Shown: positions 1-8,339 of the stretch, one piece after another
Numbering within the stretch: the stretch's first letter is position 1
Layout of the letters: each line of letters starts with the position of its first letter
Origin: Paraburkholderia solisilvae
Lineage (GTDB): Bacteria > Pseudomonadota > Gammaproteobacteria > Burkholderiales > Burkholderiaceae
Direction of reading: 5' to 3'
Assembly (NCBI RefSeq): GCF_902859875.1
Contig: NZ_CADIKF010000050.1
Span: 1 to 54,191 of the forward strand
Length of the DNA: 54,191 bases
Notes under the pieces: generated by a model
Databases searched by the model: none
The model's input: the letters and a program-made list of their open reading frames with translations, nothing else
What the model was told of the DNA's origin: nothing
Position numbers and translations under genes: made by a program

Positions 1-102
1 CGGCGTGAAGCCGACCGCGAGCGCGGCCGCCGCGCCCGCGAGCCCGCGGCGCAGCGTGCGGGACGCGAGAAGTTGAGCGCGTGCATATTCGAATGCTTTC
101 AT
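1..102 (-). CDS. secreted protein N-terminus (partial), probable guanidine ABC substrate-binding protein
   Basis: Only the first 34 codons lie in the window; the gene runs off the left edge. The ATG at 102-100 has a GGAG Shine-Dalgarno 8 nt upstream. The peptide starts MKAFEYARAQ, then two basic patches and an Ala/Leu/Gly-rich stretch (residues 19-31), which looks like an export signal. The gene is preceded by a guanidine-I riboswitch on its own strand. It diverges from an operon that has an ABC permease and ATPase but no binding protein. I therefore infer the periplasmic solute-binding subunit of that transporter. The signal peptide is seen; the function rests on context only and could be another exported protein. 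Confidence 0.5.
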   Translation of the reverse strand, partial: MKAFEYARAQLLASRTLRRGLAGAAAALAVGFTP

Positions 103-261
103 TGTGGTTGCTCCAGGAGACCGGGTGAAGTGTTATCGAAATGGGTCGCCGGGGCGGCGCGCAGACCGTGCGCGTGCCGGCGTCATGACCGGTTTCCTGT
201 GTTGCGCGGAAAGCCGTCACGGAGAGGCACGACGGCGGCCGCTATCGCTCGCCATCGCGGA

Positions 262-382
262 TCTCCCGGGCTTTTGTCCCGCCGTGTAGTGCGCTCTGCG
301 AAGCATCATCGATTCGCGGATGCACCGGGCTGCTCTCGGACCAGACATTCACGACACGTTCGCGTGAACCGGAACCCTAGCA
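262..382 (-). promoter_or_regulatory. guanidine-I (ykkC) riboswitch, minus strand
   Basis: Read on the minus strand, this leader contains the hallmark blocks of the ykkC class I guanidine aptamer in order: CTAGGGTTCCG (380-370), CTGGTCCGAGAGC, then CACGGCGGGACAAAAGCCCG closing with GGGAGA at about 262. Spacing and order match the family. It lies 160 nt upstream of the minus-strand gene that starts at 102. I see no strong U-run terminator between aptamer and gene, so control of translation or a non-intrinsic terminator is possible. Confidence 0.93.
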
Positions 383-427
383 TCCCTAAGATGCGACGCC
401 GCCGCACCTCTCGAGGGGCTGCGCGAA

Positions 428-442
428 GCCAGAAGCATGCCA
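428..442 (-). promoter_or_regulatory. candidate sigma-54 promoter (-24/-12) for the minus-strand unit
   Basis: On the minus strand the sequence TGGCATGCTTCTGGC (442-428) fits the sigma-54 consensus TGGCAC-N5-TTGC, with invariant GG and GC at the correct spacing and two mismatches elsewhere. The predicted start near 416 is about 36 nt before the riboswitch aptamer. It mirrors a similar element at 909-925 on the other side. Assigned by eye; not proven. Confidence 0.45.
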
Positions 443-908
443 ACGAATGCGCATGGATGGGCGCGGGCGACGATCGCGCAAGGAAGACGTTTGGCTAACG
501 TGCGCTCACAGGCTTCTTCTGCATTTCGATGAAGCGCGCTGAAAGCAATACGTAGAGCGTGCGGCGAACGGTGGAGAGCAGCGACATGGCGGGGTGCGGG
601 AAGTGAGTATGCGACTCCATCAGAGCAACGGCTATGCCATCGCGTAAGCGCGCTGAAAAGCGCCGCGTTGCAATGGCGAGCGCGTGACACCTGCGTGACG
701 TGCGCCCGAAGATGGCGCTCGCGCGCATTCGATTGGTGCGCGCTCGCCCCGCGTCAGGGCGGCTAGCTTGTCGTCGTGCACACGGTGCACGCGCGCGCCT
801 CCGGCGCTTGCGGAATCGGGAACTGCGTGGGAACGCCGCACGAACACGGCATGGAAGACATGCGTGAACGCGCAACCGCGTCACATCCACTGCGGGTTGC
901 CGTTGTGC
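443..908. other. intergenic region between divergent promoters, possible NtrC-type site
   Basis: I see no supportable coding sequence here; open frames present lack ribosome sites and look like composition artefacts. At 725-739 the sequence GCATTCGATTGGTGC is one mismatch from the NtrC half-site pattern GCAC-N5-TGGTGC, and lies about 170 bp from one and 285 bp from the other sigma-54-like element, a usual enhancer distance. A TGCACACGGTGCA palindrome at 778-790 has the wrong spacing for NtrC. The enhancer call is tentative. Confidence 0.3.
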
Positions 909-925
909 TGGCACAGTACTCGCTT
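909..925 (+). promoter_or_regulatory. candidate sigma-54 promoter (-24/-12) for the guanidine operon
   Basis: TGGCACAGTACTCGCTT matches TGGCAC-N5-TTGCW with one mismatch (TTGC read as TCGC); the -24 GG and -12 GC are intact and correctly spaced. The predicted start near 935 is about 39 nt ahead of the riboswitch aptamer. Sigma-54 with NtrC is the usual route to nitrogen-source operons, which fits guanidine as a nitrogen source. Visual match only. Confidence 0.5.
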
Positions 926-973
926 AAACACGCGGCGAGAGGTGCGAAGCAATTTGCATCATCTTCAGGATCG

Positions 974-1095
974 CTAGGGTTCCGGTCGTGCGACACGCGT
1001 CGCGCGATGGCTGGTCCGAGAGCAATCCGGTCTTGCCGGCCACCTTGTTTCGAAGGCGGCGGCGAGGCTCCACGGAGGGATAAAAGCCCGGGAGG
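974..1095 (+). promoter_or_regulatory. guanidine-I (ykkC) riboswitch, plus strand
   Basis: The leader holds CTAGGGTTCCGG (974-985), GGCTGGTCCGAGAGC (1009-1023) and CACGGAGGGATAAAAGCCCG followed by GGAGG (1071-1095), the conserved core of the ykkC class I guanidine aptamer. It ends 60 nt before the start codon at 1156. The intervening sequence has no clear terminator hairpin with a T-run. It should turn on the whole carboxylase operon when guanidine is bound. Confidence 0.95.
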
Positions 1096-1155
1096 TCGCG
1101 ATGTCGTTTCGTCGCTCCTCTCACGCTTATTCCTTTCGATCAAACAGGAGCCTCG

Positions 1156-1911
1156 ATGCCGTCGAATCCCCCCGTCGACCTTGCGCCCGTCCCGCATCCG
1201 CTGTGGGAAGCGGTGATCCCTGCCGGCACGCATTGGTCCGGCGTCCTGCGCCGCGGCATCGCGTTGCGCATCATTGATCTCGAAGGCGGCGCCAACCTGT
1301 CCGCGCTGTTCTATCGCGACGACAATCCGCTCGAACGCTACAACATGGCCGATACGCTCAAGGCGCAGCACACCGCGCATCTGACGCGCGGCTGCGTGCT
1401 GTACTCGGATATGGGCCACGTGCTGGCGTCGCTCACCGCCGATACGCTCGGCTGGCACGACGCGTTCGGCGGCGTCGGCGACGCAAAGCTGTTCGAGCGG
1501 AAATACGGCGCGGCGCGCTATCAGCAGCATCGCAACGCGATGATCCGCAACGGCCGCGACAGCCTGCTCGTGGAACTGGCGAAGTACGGGCTCGGCGCGC
1601 GCGACCTTGTCGCGAACATCAATTTCTTCAGCAAGCTCGCACCGGGCGACGACGGCTCGCTGACCTTCGTCGAAGGCCACTCGCGAGCCGGCGACGCATT
1701 CGATCTGCGCTTCGAGATGAACACGCTCGCGGCGTTTTCGACTGCCCCGCATCCGCTCGATCCGGCCGCCGCGTACCAGCCGAAACCAGTCCGCCTGATC
1801 GCCTATCGCGCTTACGCGAGCGATGCCAACGTGCCGTCCGATGACCCGTGCCGCGCGCGCTGCGCGGAGAACGAACGCGGCTTCGTCAACACTGAACGTC
1901 TGTTCGTCTAA
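1156..1911 (+). CDS. DUF1989 protein, carboxyguanidine deiminase subunit (urea carboxylase-associated protein)
   Basis: A 251-residue DUF1989 protein, long annotated as urea carboxylase-associated protein. Members of this pair form the zinc-dependent heteromeric carboxyguanidine deiminase (CgdAB), which converts carboxyguanidine to allophanate. The start follows AGGAGCCTCG. Family features seen: the central D-L-E-G-G block near residue 39, the long N-terminal half aligning with the downstream paralogue, the N-I-N-F-F-S segment near 155 and a C-terminal D-P-C-R-A-R-C pair of cysteines. It is the first gene after the riboswitch and precedes its paralogue by 11 nt. Which of the two is CgdA or CgdB I cannot decide by eye. 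Cytoplasmic. Confidence 0.88.
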   Translation: MPSNPPVDLAPVPHPLWEAVIPAGTHWSGVLRRGIALRIIDLEGGANLSALFYRDDNPLERYNMADTLKAQHTAHLTRGCVLYSDMGHVLASLTADTLGWHDAFGGVGDAKLFERKYGAARYQQHRNAMIRNGRDSLLVELAKYGLGARDLVANINFFSKLAPGDDGSLTFVEGHSRAGDAFDLRFEMNTLAAFSTAPHPLDPAAAYQPKPVRLIAYRAYASDANVPSDDPCRARCAENERGFVNTERLFV

Positions 1912-1922
1912 GGAGCGCCGCG

Positions 1923-2579
1923 ATGGCCATTCTCGAAAGCACGCTGGACCCGCGCGACGCCGTGTACGACTTCACGCTGCCGTCCGGCGAACCGTGGCTG
2001 CACGAAGTGAAGCGCGGACAGATCTTCCGCATACTCGATCTCGAAGGCAACCAGGCCGTCGACACGCTGTTCTACAACAGCGCCGATCCGCAAGAGCGTT
2101 ACAGCGCGCAGGACACGATCCGCGCGCAGCTGAATCTGTATCTGGGCGCGGGCAGCGTGCTGATGTCGAACCTCGGCAACCCGCTGCTGAAGATTGTCGC
2201 CGACACCTGCGGCCGCCACGATACGCTGGGCGGCGCATGCGCGGCGGAGAGCAATACCGTGCGCTACTCGCTCGACAAGCGCCATATGCATAGCTGCCGC
2301 GACACCTTCCTGCACGCGCTCACGCATTGCACCTGCGGCGTCGGCACGCTGCTGACGAAGCGGGACATTGTCAGCAACGTCAACTTCTTTATGAACGTGC
2401 CGGTGACGCCGCTCGGCAAACTGACCTTCGAAGACGGCATTTCGGCCCCCGGCAAGTACGTCGAGATGCGCGCCGAAATGGACGTGACGGTGCTGATCTC
2501 GAACTGTCCGCAATTGAACAACCCATGCAACGGCTATAACCCGACGCCCGTGCGGCTGACGATCTGGGAGGCGCAATGA
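1923..2579 (+). CDS. DUF1989 protein, second carboxyguanidine deiminase subunit
   Basis: A 218-residue paralogue of the preceding protein, sharing the D-L-E-G-N and N-V-N-F-F-M blocks and the P-V-R-L ending. It carries more cysteines: one near 100, H-S-C-R near 123, the cluster H-C-T-C near 134 and N-C-P-Q near 196. This is consistent with metal binding in the DUF1989 deiminase complex. The start follows AAGGAGCGCCGCG. Its stop overlaps the next start (ATGA), so translation is probably coupled to the carboxylase. Together with the first subunit it is expected to remove ammonia from carboxyguanidine to give allophanate. Confidence 0.88.
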   Translation: MAILESTLDPRDAVYDFTLPSGEPWLHEVKRGQIFRILDLEGNQAVDTLFYNSADPQERYSAQDTIRAQLNLYLGAGSVLMSNLGNPLLKIVADTCGRHDTLGGACAAESNTVRYSLDKRHMHSCRDTFLHALTHCTCGVGTLLTKRDIVSNVNFFMNVPVTPLGKLTFEDGISAPGKYVEMRAEMDVTVLISNCPQLNNPCNGYNPTPVRLTIWEAQ

Positions 2580-5500
2580 GCGAGCCGTCGCGCTTCTCGA
2601 AGGTGCTCGTAGCGAATCGAGGCGAGATTGCATGCCGCGTGATGCGAACGCTGAAGCGTTTGAATATCGCGTCGGTCGCGGTCTATTCGGAGGCCGATCG
2701 ACACGCGATGCACGTGACGCTTGCCGACGAAGCGGTTTGCATCGGACCGGCCGCGGCCTCGGCCAGTTATCTGAACGTCGCGGCGATACTCGAAGCAGCG
2801 CGTGCGACGGGTGCGGACGCGGTCCATCCGGGCTACGGATTTCTCTCTGAAAACGCCGCGTTCGCACAGGCATGCGAGGACGCCGGCATCCGTTATATCG
2901 GACCGCGCCCCGCGCAAATGCGCGCATTCGGCTTGAAGCACACGGCGCGCGAGCTCGCCGCGGCGAACAATGTCGCGTTGCTGCCCGGCACCGGTCTGCT
3001 GCCCGATGTCGCGACTGCGCTGCGCGAAGCCGCCTCGATCGGCTATCCGGTGATGCTGAAAAGCACCGCGGGCGGCGGCGGGATTGGCATGTCGCTATGC
3101 CGCAGCGCGCCGGAGCTCGAAGCGGCGTTTGCTTCGGTGGTGCGTCTGGGCGAGGCGAACTTCGCGAATGCGGGCGTGTACGTCGAGAAGTTCGTCGAGC
3201 ACGCGCGTCATATCGAAGTGCAGATTTTCGGCGATGGCCGCGGCAACGTGATCGCGCTCGGCGAGCGCGATTGCTCAGTGCAGCGGCGCAACCAGAAGGT
3301 GATCGAGGAAACGCCGGCGCCCGGCCTCACGGCCGAGGAGCGCGCGATGCTGCACGCGAGCGCGGTGCGGCTCGCGCAGGCGGTCAACTACGAGTCGGCC
3401 GGAACCGTCGAGTTCGTGTTCGATGCGCAGGCGCGCCGCTTCTATTTTCTCGAAGTGAATACGCGGCTGCAGGTCGAGCATTGCGTGACCGAGGAAGTCA
3501 CCGGCATCGATCTGGTGGCGTGGATGATTCGCCAGGCTGAGCACACGCTGCCGCCGCTCGCATCGATTGCGCCCGCGGCGAACGCTGCTGGCGGCGCAAG
3601 CATCCAGGTGCGCATTTACGCGGAAGATCCGCACAAGCAATTCCAGCCGAGCGCAGGCACGCTCACGCACGTCGAGTTTGCCGGTGACGCGCGCGTCGAC
3701 ACGTGGGTCGACGCCGGCACCGAAGTCAGCGCGTTCTACGATCCGCTGCTCGCGAAACTGATTGTGAAGGGCGACACGCGCGACGCCGCACTGGCGGCGC
3801 TACGGGACGCGCTCGAGCGCACGCAGCTGTACGGCATCGAGACGAACCTCGATTACCTGCGTGCGGTGGCCGGTTCCGATACGTTCTCGCGCGGCGCGCA
3901 GACCACCGCGTTCCTGTCGCGCTTCCTGTTCGCGCCGCACACCGTCGACGTGCTCGACGGCGGCGTACAAACCACGGTGCAGCAGTTACCGGGACGGCTC
4001 GGCTACTGGGATATCGGCGTGCCGCCGTCCGGTCCGATGGATGACCTGTCGTTCGCGCTCGCGAACGGATTGCTCGGCAATGCGCCGGATGCGGCCGGCC
4101 TTGAATTCACGATGGTCGGCGCGACGCTGCGTTTCAATACGGCCGCGCTGTTCGTGCTCGGCGGCGCGCCGCTCGCGGCGACCCTCGACGGTCAGCCGGC
4201 GCCTTTCTGGCAGGTGCTGCGCGCGGTGCCCGGCGCGGTGCTGAAGCTTGGCGGCGTGACCGGCGCCGGCGTGCGCGCATGCCTCGCGATCCGGGGCGGC
4301 CTGCAGGTGCCCGACTATCTCGGCAGCAAGGCGACCTTCACGCTCGGACAGTTCGGCGGCCACGCGGGCCGCGCGTTGCGCAAGGGCGACGTGCTGCATC
4401 TGGCCGCCGATGCGGATGCGGGCGAGCCGGGCGCGACGCTCGACACGGCGCGCCGACCCGCGCTGACGCGCGACTGGACGCTGCACGTGCTGAACGGCCC
4501 GCACGGCGCGCCGGACTTTTTCACGCGCGACGATATCGCGATGTTGTACGGCACGAGCTGGACCGTGCACTACAACTCGAGCCGCACGGGAGTGCGGCTG
4601 ATCGGACCCGCGCCGGCATGGGCGCGTCCGGACGGCGGCGAAGCGGGGCTGCATCCGTCGAACATTCACGACAATGCGTATGCGATCGGCGCCGTCGATT
4701 TCACCGGCGATATGCCGGTGATTCTCGGACCGGACGGTCCGAGTCTCGGCGGCTTCGTGTGCCCGGTGACCGTGGTGGCCGGCGAATTGTGGAAGCTCGG
4801 GCAATTGCGCCCCGGCGATACGGTGCGGTTTGCGCCCGCGCAACCGGCGACGGCCGGCACGGCAGACGCGCGCGGTGAATCCGGTAACGAACTCATCGAG
4901 GCGATCACGCAACCTGGCGCTGCGCCAACGCTCGATGTGCGCGCGTCGCAAACCGTCAGCCACGAAGACGCGTGCGTGCTGTACCGCGATCCGTCGGCGG
5001 GCGACGGCATCGGTGTGGTCTACCGGCAATCGGGCGATCGCAATGTGCTGATCGAGTACGGGCCGCTCGCGCTCGACCTGAATCTGCGTTTTCGCGTACA
5101 CGCGCTGATGAACTGGCTTCTCGCGCATCGCCTGCCCGGCATCGTCGACCTGACGCCGGGTATCCGCTCGCTGCAGGTGCATTTCGATCCGCGCGTGCTG
5201 TCGCGCGACGTGCTGCTCGCGCATGTGCAACGCGCGGAAACGGAACTGCCCGCGATCGACGGCATGCGGGTGCCGAACCGGATCGTCCATTTGCCGCTGT
5301 CGTGGGACGATCCGTCCACGCGCATCGCAATCGAACGGTATATGCAATCGGTGCGGCCCGACGCGCCGTGGTGTCCGAGCAATATCGAGTTTATTCGCCG
5401 CATCAACGGTCTCGCGAGTATCGACGACGTGAAGCGCATCGTGTTCGACGCGCGCTATCTGGTGATGGGACTCGGCGATGTCTATCTCGGCGCGCCGGTC

Positions 5501-6289
5501 GCGACGCCGCTCGATCCGCGTCACCGGCTGGTGACGACGAAGTACAACCCGGCGCGCACCTGGACGCCGGAAAACGCGGTCGGCATCGGCGGCGCGTATC
5601 TGTGCGTGTACGGGATGGAAGGGCCGGGCGGCTATCAGTTCGTCGGCCGCACCGTGCAGATGTGGAACCGCTACCGGACCACGCGCGAATTCGAAGCGGG
5701 CAAGCCGTGGCTGCTGCGCTTCTTCGACGAGATCCGCTTTTATGAAGTCAGCGAAGCGGAACTGGCTGACCTGCGTGCGGATTTCGTTGCCGGACGCACG
5801 AGTCTGAAGATCGAGGCATCGAGCTTCGATCTCGGCGCGTACAACCGCTTTCTGCGCGACGAGGCCGCCTCGATTGCCGCGTTCAAGACGTCGCAGCAGG
5901 CCGCGTTCGATGCCGAGCGCGAGCGTTGGCGCGCGGCCGGCACGGCGGAATACGTCGGCGAACCCGCTGTCGATGCAGCCGGCGCAAGCGGCGCGGATGG
6001 CGCAGCCACGGCGGATGCCGCGCTTGCGGACGGCGTGCGCGGCATCGTCGCGGACGTGTCCGGCAGCGTGTGGAAACTTCAGGTCGCGGCGGGCGAGCGC
6101 GTGAGCGCCGGGCAGGTGGTCGCGATTGTCGAGTCGATGAAGATGGAAGTGTCGATCGAAGCCGTCGACGATGGCGTGATCGAAACGATCGATTGCGCGG
6201 AAGGCGCGGCGGTCGTCGCAGGGCAACGGCTGATGACGGTGCGCAGTGCCGTCGCAACCGATGTCATCGAGGAGGTCGTGTGCAAATGA
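2576..6289 (+). CDS. biotin-dependent urea/guanidine carboxylase
   Basis: This 1237-residue enzyme is a single-chain carboxylase. Residues 1-450 are biotin carboxylase, with the ATP-loop K-S-T-A-G-G-G-G-I-G-M near 161 and E-V-N-T-R-L-Q-V-E-H near 293. Residues 460-1120 are the KipA/KipI-like (AHS2/AHS1) carboxyltransferase region. The C-terminus is a biotin carrier domain with E-S-M-K-M-E; Lys1189 should carry biotin. The family carboxylates urea or guanidine. The riboswitch and the two deiminase subunits argue for guanidine here. GGAGG precedes the start, which overlaps the previous stop; the downstream hydrolase overlaps its end by 4 nt. The domain architecture is complete and full length. 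Substrate is an inference from context. Confidence 0.95.
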   Translation: MSEPSRFSKVLVANRGEIACRVMRTLKRLNIASVAVYSEADRHAMHVTLADEAVCIGPAAASASYLNVAAILEAARATGADAVHPGYGFLSENAAFAQACEDAGIRYIGPRPAQMRAFGLKHTARELAAANNVALLPGTGLLPDVATALREAASIGYPVMLKSTAGGGGIGMSLCRSAPELEAAFASVVRLGEANFANAGVYVEKFVEHARHIEVQIFGDGRGNVIALGERDCSVQRRNQKVIEETPAPGLTAEERAMLHASAVRLAQAVNYESAGTVEFVFDAQARRFYFLEVNTRLQVEHCVTEEVTGIDLVAWMIRQAEHTLPPLASIAPAANAAGGASIQVRIYAEDPHKQFQPSAGTLTHVEFAGDARVDTWVDAGTEVSAFYDPLLAKLIVKGDTRDAALAALRDALERTQLYGIETNLDYLRAVAGSDTFSRGAQTTAFLSRFLFAPHTVDVLDGGVQTTVQQLPGRLGYWDIGVPPSGPMDDLSFALANGLLGNAPDAAGLEFTMVGATLRFNTAALFVLGGAPLAATLDGQPAPFWQVLRAVPGAVLKLGGVTGAGVRACLAIRGGLQVPDYLGSKATFTLGQFGGHAGRALRKGDVLHLAADADAGEPGATLDTARRPALTRDWTLHVLNGPHGAPDFFTRDDIAMLYGTSWTVHYNSSRTGVRLIGPAPAWARPDGGEAGLHPSNIHDNAYAIGAVDFTGDMPVILGPDGPSLGGFVCPVTVVAGELWKLGQLRPGDTVRFAPAQPATAGTADARGESGNELIEAITQPGAAPTLDVRASQTVSHEDACVLYRDPSAGDGIGVVYRQSGDRNVLIEYGPLALDLNLRFRVHALMNWLLAHRLPGIVDLTPGIRSLQVHFDPRVLSRDVLLAHVQRAETELPAIDGMRVPNRIVHLPLSWDDPSTRIAIERYMQSVRPDAPWCPSNIEFIRRINGLASIDDVKRIVFDARYLVMGLGDVYLGAPVATPLDPRHRLVTTKYNPARTWTPENAVGIGGAYLCVYGMEGPGGYQFVGRTVQMWNRYRTTREFEAGKPWLLRFFDEIRFYEVSEAELADLRADFVAGRTSLKIEASSFDLGAYNRFLRDEAASIAAFKTSQQAAFDAERERWRAAGTAEYVGEPAVDAAGASGADGAATADAALADGVRGIVADVSGSVWKLQVAAGERVSAGQVVAIVESMKMEVSIEAVDDGVIETIDCAEGAAVVAGQRLMTVRSAVATDVIEEVVCK

Positions 6290-8244
6290 AGCCGGACAAC
6301 ACTGCGTCGCCGCCGCTGACGATCGCTTCGCTGCGTGCGCGCTACCGCGGGCGGAGTTTGACGCCCGCGCAACTGGTCGACATGATCGCCGCGCGCACTG
6401 TGGGCGACGATCCGCATCGCGTGTGGATTCGCGCGCTCACGCGCGACGAGATGATGCATTACGTGGATGCGCTCGAAGGTAAGGGTCCGGATACGCTGCC
6501 GCTGTACGGCGTTCCGTTCGCGATCAAGGACAACATCGACCTCGCCGGTGTGCCGACTACGGCGGGCTGTCCCGCCTACGCGTACACGCCGCAGAAAAGC
6601 GCGGCGGTGGTCGAGCGGCTGATCGCGGCCGGCGCGATTCCGGTCGGCAAGACCAACCTCGATCAGTTCGCGACCGGCCTGTCAGGCCAGCGCTCACCGC
6701 ATGGCGCGTGCCGCAATGCGCTCGATGCTCGCTATGCGTCCGGCGGCTCGAGCTCCGGCTCGGCGGTCGCGGTCGCGCTTGGGCTTGCGGCGTTTTCGCT
6801 CGGCACCGACACGGCAGGGTCGGGACGCGTGCCGGCGGCGTTTCATGGACTGGTCGGACTGAAGCCGACCAAAGGGGTGCTGAGCACGCTCGGTGTCGTG
6901 CCCGCGTGCAAGTCGCTCGATTGCGTGTCGATCTTCGCGCAGACCGCGCACGATGCACAGCAGGTGTTCGATGTCGCGCGCGGCATCGCCGCAGGCGACC
7001 CTTACGCGCGCGCATGGACGCCGCCGCGAGCGCGTCCGCTCACGCAACGCGACGGCGCGCCGACCCTGCGCGGTGTGCGCTTCGGTGTGCCGCGCGCGGC
7101 ACAGCTCGAATTTTTCGGCGATACGTCGTATGCGCAGGCGTTCGAAGCGGCGCAAGCGCGCTTGCGTGACGTCGGCGCACAACTCGTCGAGATCGACTTC
7201 GAACCATTTCTCGACGCCGCGCGTCTGCTTTACGAAGGCCCGTTCGTCGCGGAACGGCTCGCCGCGATCCGGCCGTTTTTCGAGCAGCATCCGGATGCGC
7301 TGCATCCGGTGATCCGCACGATTATCGGCGGCGCGGCGAAGTGGAGCGCCGCCGATCTGTTCACTGCGCAGGACCGGCTCGCGGAACTGCGCATGCGCGC
7401 CGACACGGTGTGGCAGCACATCGACGCGATCCTGATGCCGACCTCCGCCACCACCGCGACGGTCGATGAACTCGAAGCCGACCCGATTCGCGTGAACTCG
7501 CGCTTCGGCTACTACACGAACTTCGTCAATCTGCTCGATCTGTCCGCGCTGGCGGTGCCCGCGGGTCGTTGCACGGTCGGTGCGCATAGCGGGCTGCCGT
7601 TCGGCGTGACGTTCGTCGGGCGCGCGCATGAAGATGCCGCGTTGCTGCAGTTAGCGTATGCATGGCTCGGCGAGGATGAGCAGTCGCAGGCGCGTGTTTC
7701 GGCGCAGGCGGATTCGGCGTCTGTGTCTGCGTCGCGGTCCGCGTCCGTGCCCGCATCCGCGGTCGCACCAGCATCGTCGTCCGCACCCGCATCCGTATCC
7801 ACGCCCGCATCCGCATCCTCGACGTCGTCATCCGCATCCGCATCGATCCGCGTCGCGGTCGTCGGCGCGCATCTGCGCGGCGAGCCGCTCAATGCGCAAT
7901 TGACCGACCGCAACGCGCGCCTGCTCGAAGCCACCACCACCGCGCCCACGTACCGGCTCTACGCACTGCCCGCCGCGGCGAACGGCGGCGTCGCGAAGCC
8001 GGGCCTCGTGCGTGTGCCGGCCGACGGCGCGGCGATCGCGCTCGAAGTCTGGGACATGCCGCTTGCCGCGTACGGCAGTTTCGTCGCGGCAATACCGGCG
8101 CCGCTTGGCATCGGTACGCTGACGCTGGCGGACGGCAGCACCGTGCAAGGCTTCCTGTGCGAATCGAGCGCGCTCGACGGCGCCACCGACATCACATCGT
8201 TCGGAGGCTGGCGCGCGTATCGCGCAAGCCTCGCCGCGCGATGA
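6286..8244 (+). CDS. atzF: allophanate hydrolase
   Basis: A 652-residue amidase-signature enzyme that splits allophanate into ammonia and CO2, the last step of the pathway. The start ATG overlaps the carboxylase stop (ATGA). The amidase domain (about 1-460) has Lys81 in I-K-D-N, the G-G-S-S-S-G loop at 153-158 with cis-Ser155 and the nucleophile Ser179 in G-T-D-T-A-G-S. The C-terminal domain (about 525-652) matches the AtzF second domain, which decarboxylates. Between them lies an odd Ala/Ser-rich low-complexity linker (about 466-523) much longer than usual. The open frame extends upstream of 6286, but the overlapping ATG is the natural start. Confidence 0.93.
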   Translation: MKPDNTASPPLTIASLRARYRGRSLTPAQLVDMIAARTVGDDPHRVWIRALTRDEMMHYVDALEGKGPDTLPLYGVPFAIKDNIDLAGVPTTAGCPAYAYTPQKSAAVVERLIAAGAIPVGKTNLDQFATGLSGQRSPHGACRNALDARYASGGSSSGSAVAVALGLAAFSLGTDTAGSGRVPAAFHGLVGLKPTKGVLSTLGVVPACKSLDCVSIFAQTAHDAQQVFDVARGIAAGDPYARAWTPPRARPLTQRDGAPTLRGVRFGVPRAAQLEFFGDTSYAQAFEAAQARLRDVGAQLVEIDFEPFLDAARLLYEGPFVAERLAAIRPFFEQHPDALHPVIRTIIGGAAKWSAADLFTAQDRLAELRMRADTVWQHIDAILMPTSATTATVDELEADPIRVNSRFGYYTNFVNLLDLSALAVPAGRCTVGAHSGLPFGVTFVGRAHEDAALLQLAYAWLGEDEQSQARVSAQADSASVSASRSASVPASAVAPASSSAPASVSTPASASSTSSSASASIRVAVVGAHLRGEPLNAQLTDRNARLLEATTTAPTYRLYALPAAANGGVAKPGLVRVPADGAAIALEVWDMPLAAYGSFVAAIPAPLGIGTLTLADGSTVQGFLCESSALDGATDITSFGGWRAYRASLAAR

Positions 8245-8339
8245 ACACGACCCGCGCCACGCGCGCGGACCTCGATGGCTCGAACCCGGGCGAGGCGGGT
8301 GCAGTACGCAACAGCCGCGCCACGCGCAAGGAGACCACG

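Noticed and set aside
778..790. TGCACACGGTGCA palindrome as a second NtrC site
   Set aside because: The half-sites are 4 bp too close compared with the NtrC spacing.
3986..6226. Long open frame (about 746 codons) antisense to the carboxylase
   Set aside because: Composition is that of a shadow frame; the plus-strand carboxylase is continuous with conserved motifs throughout.
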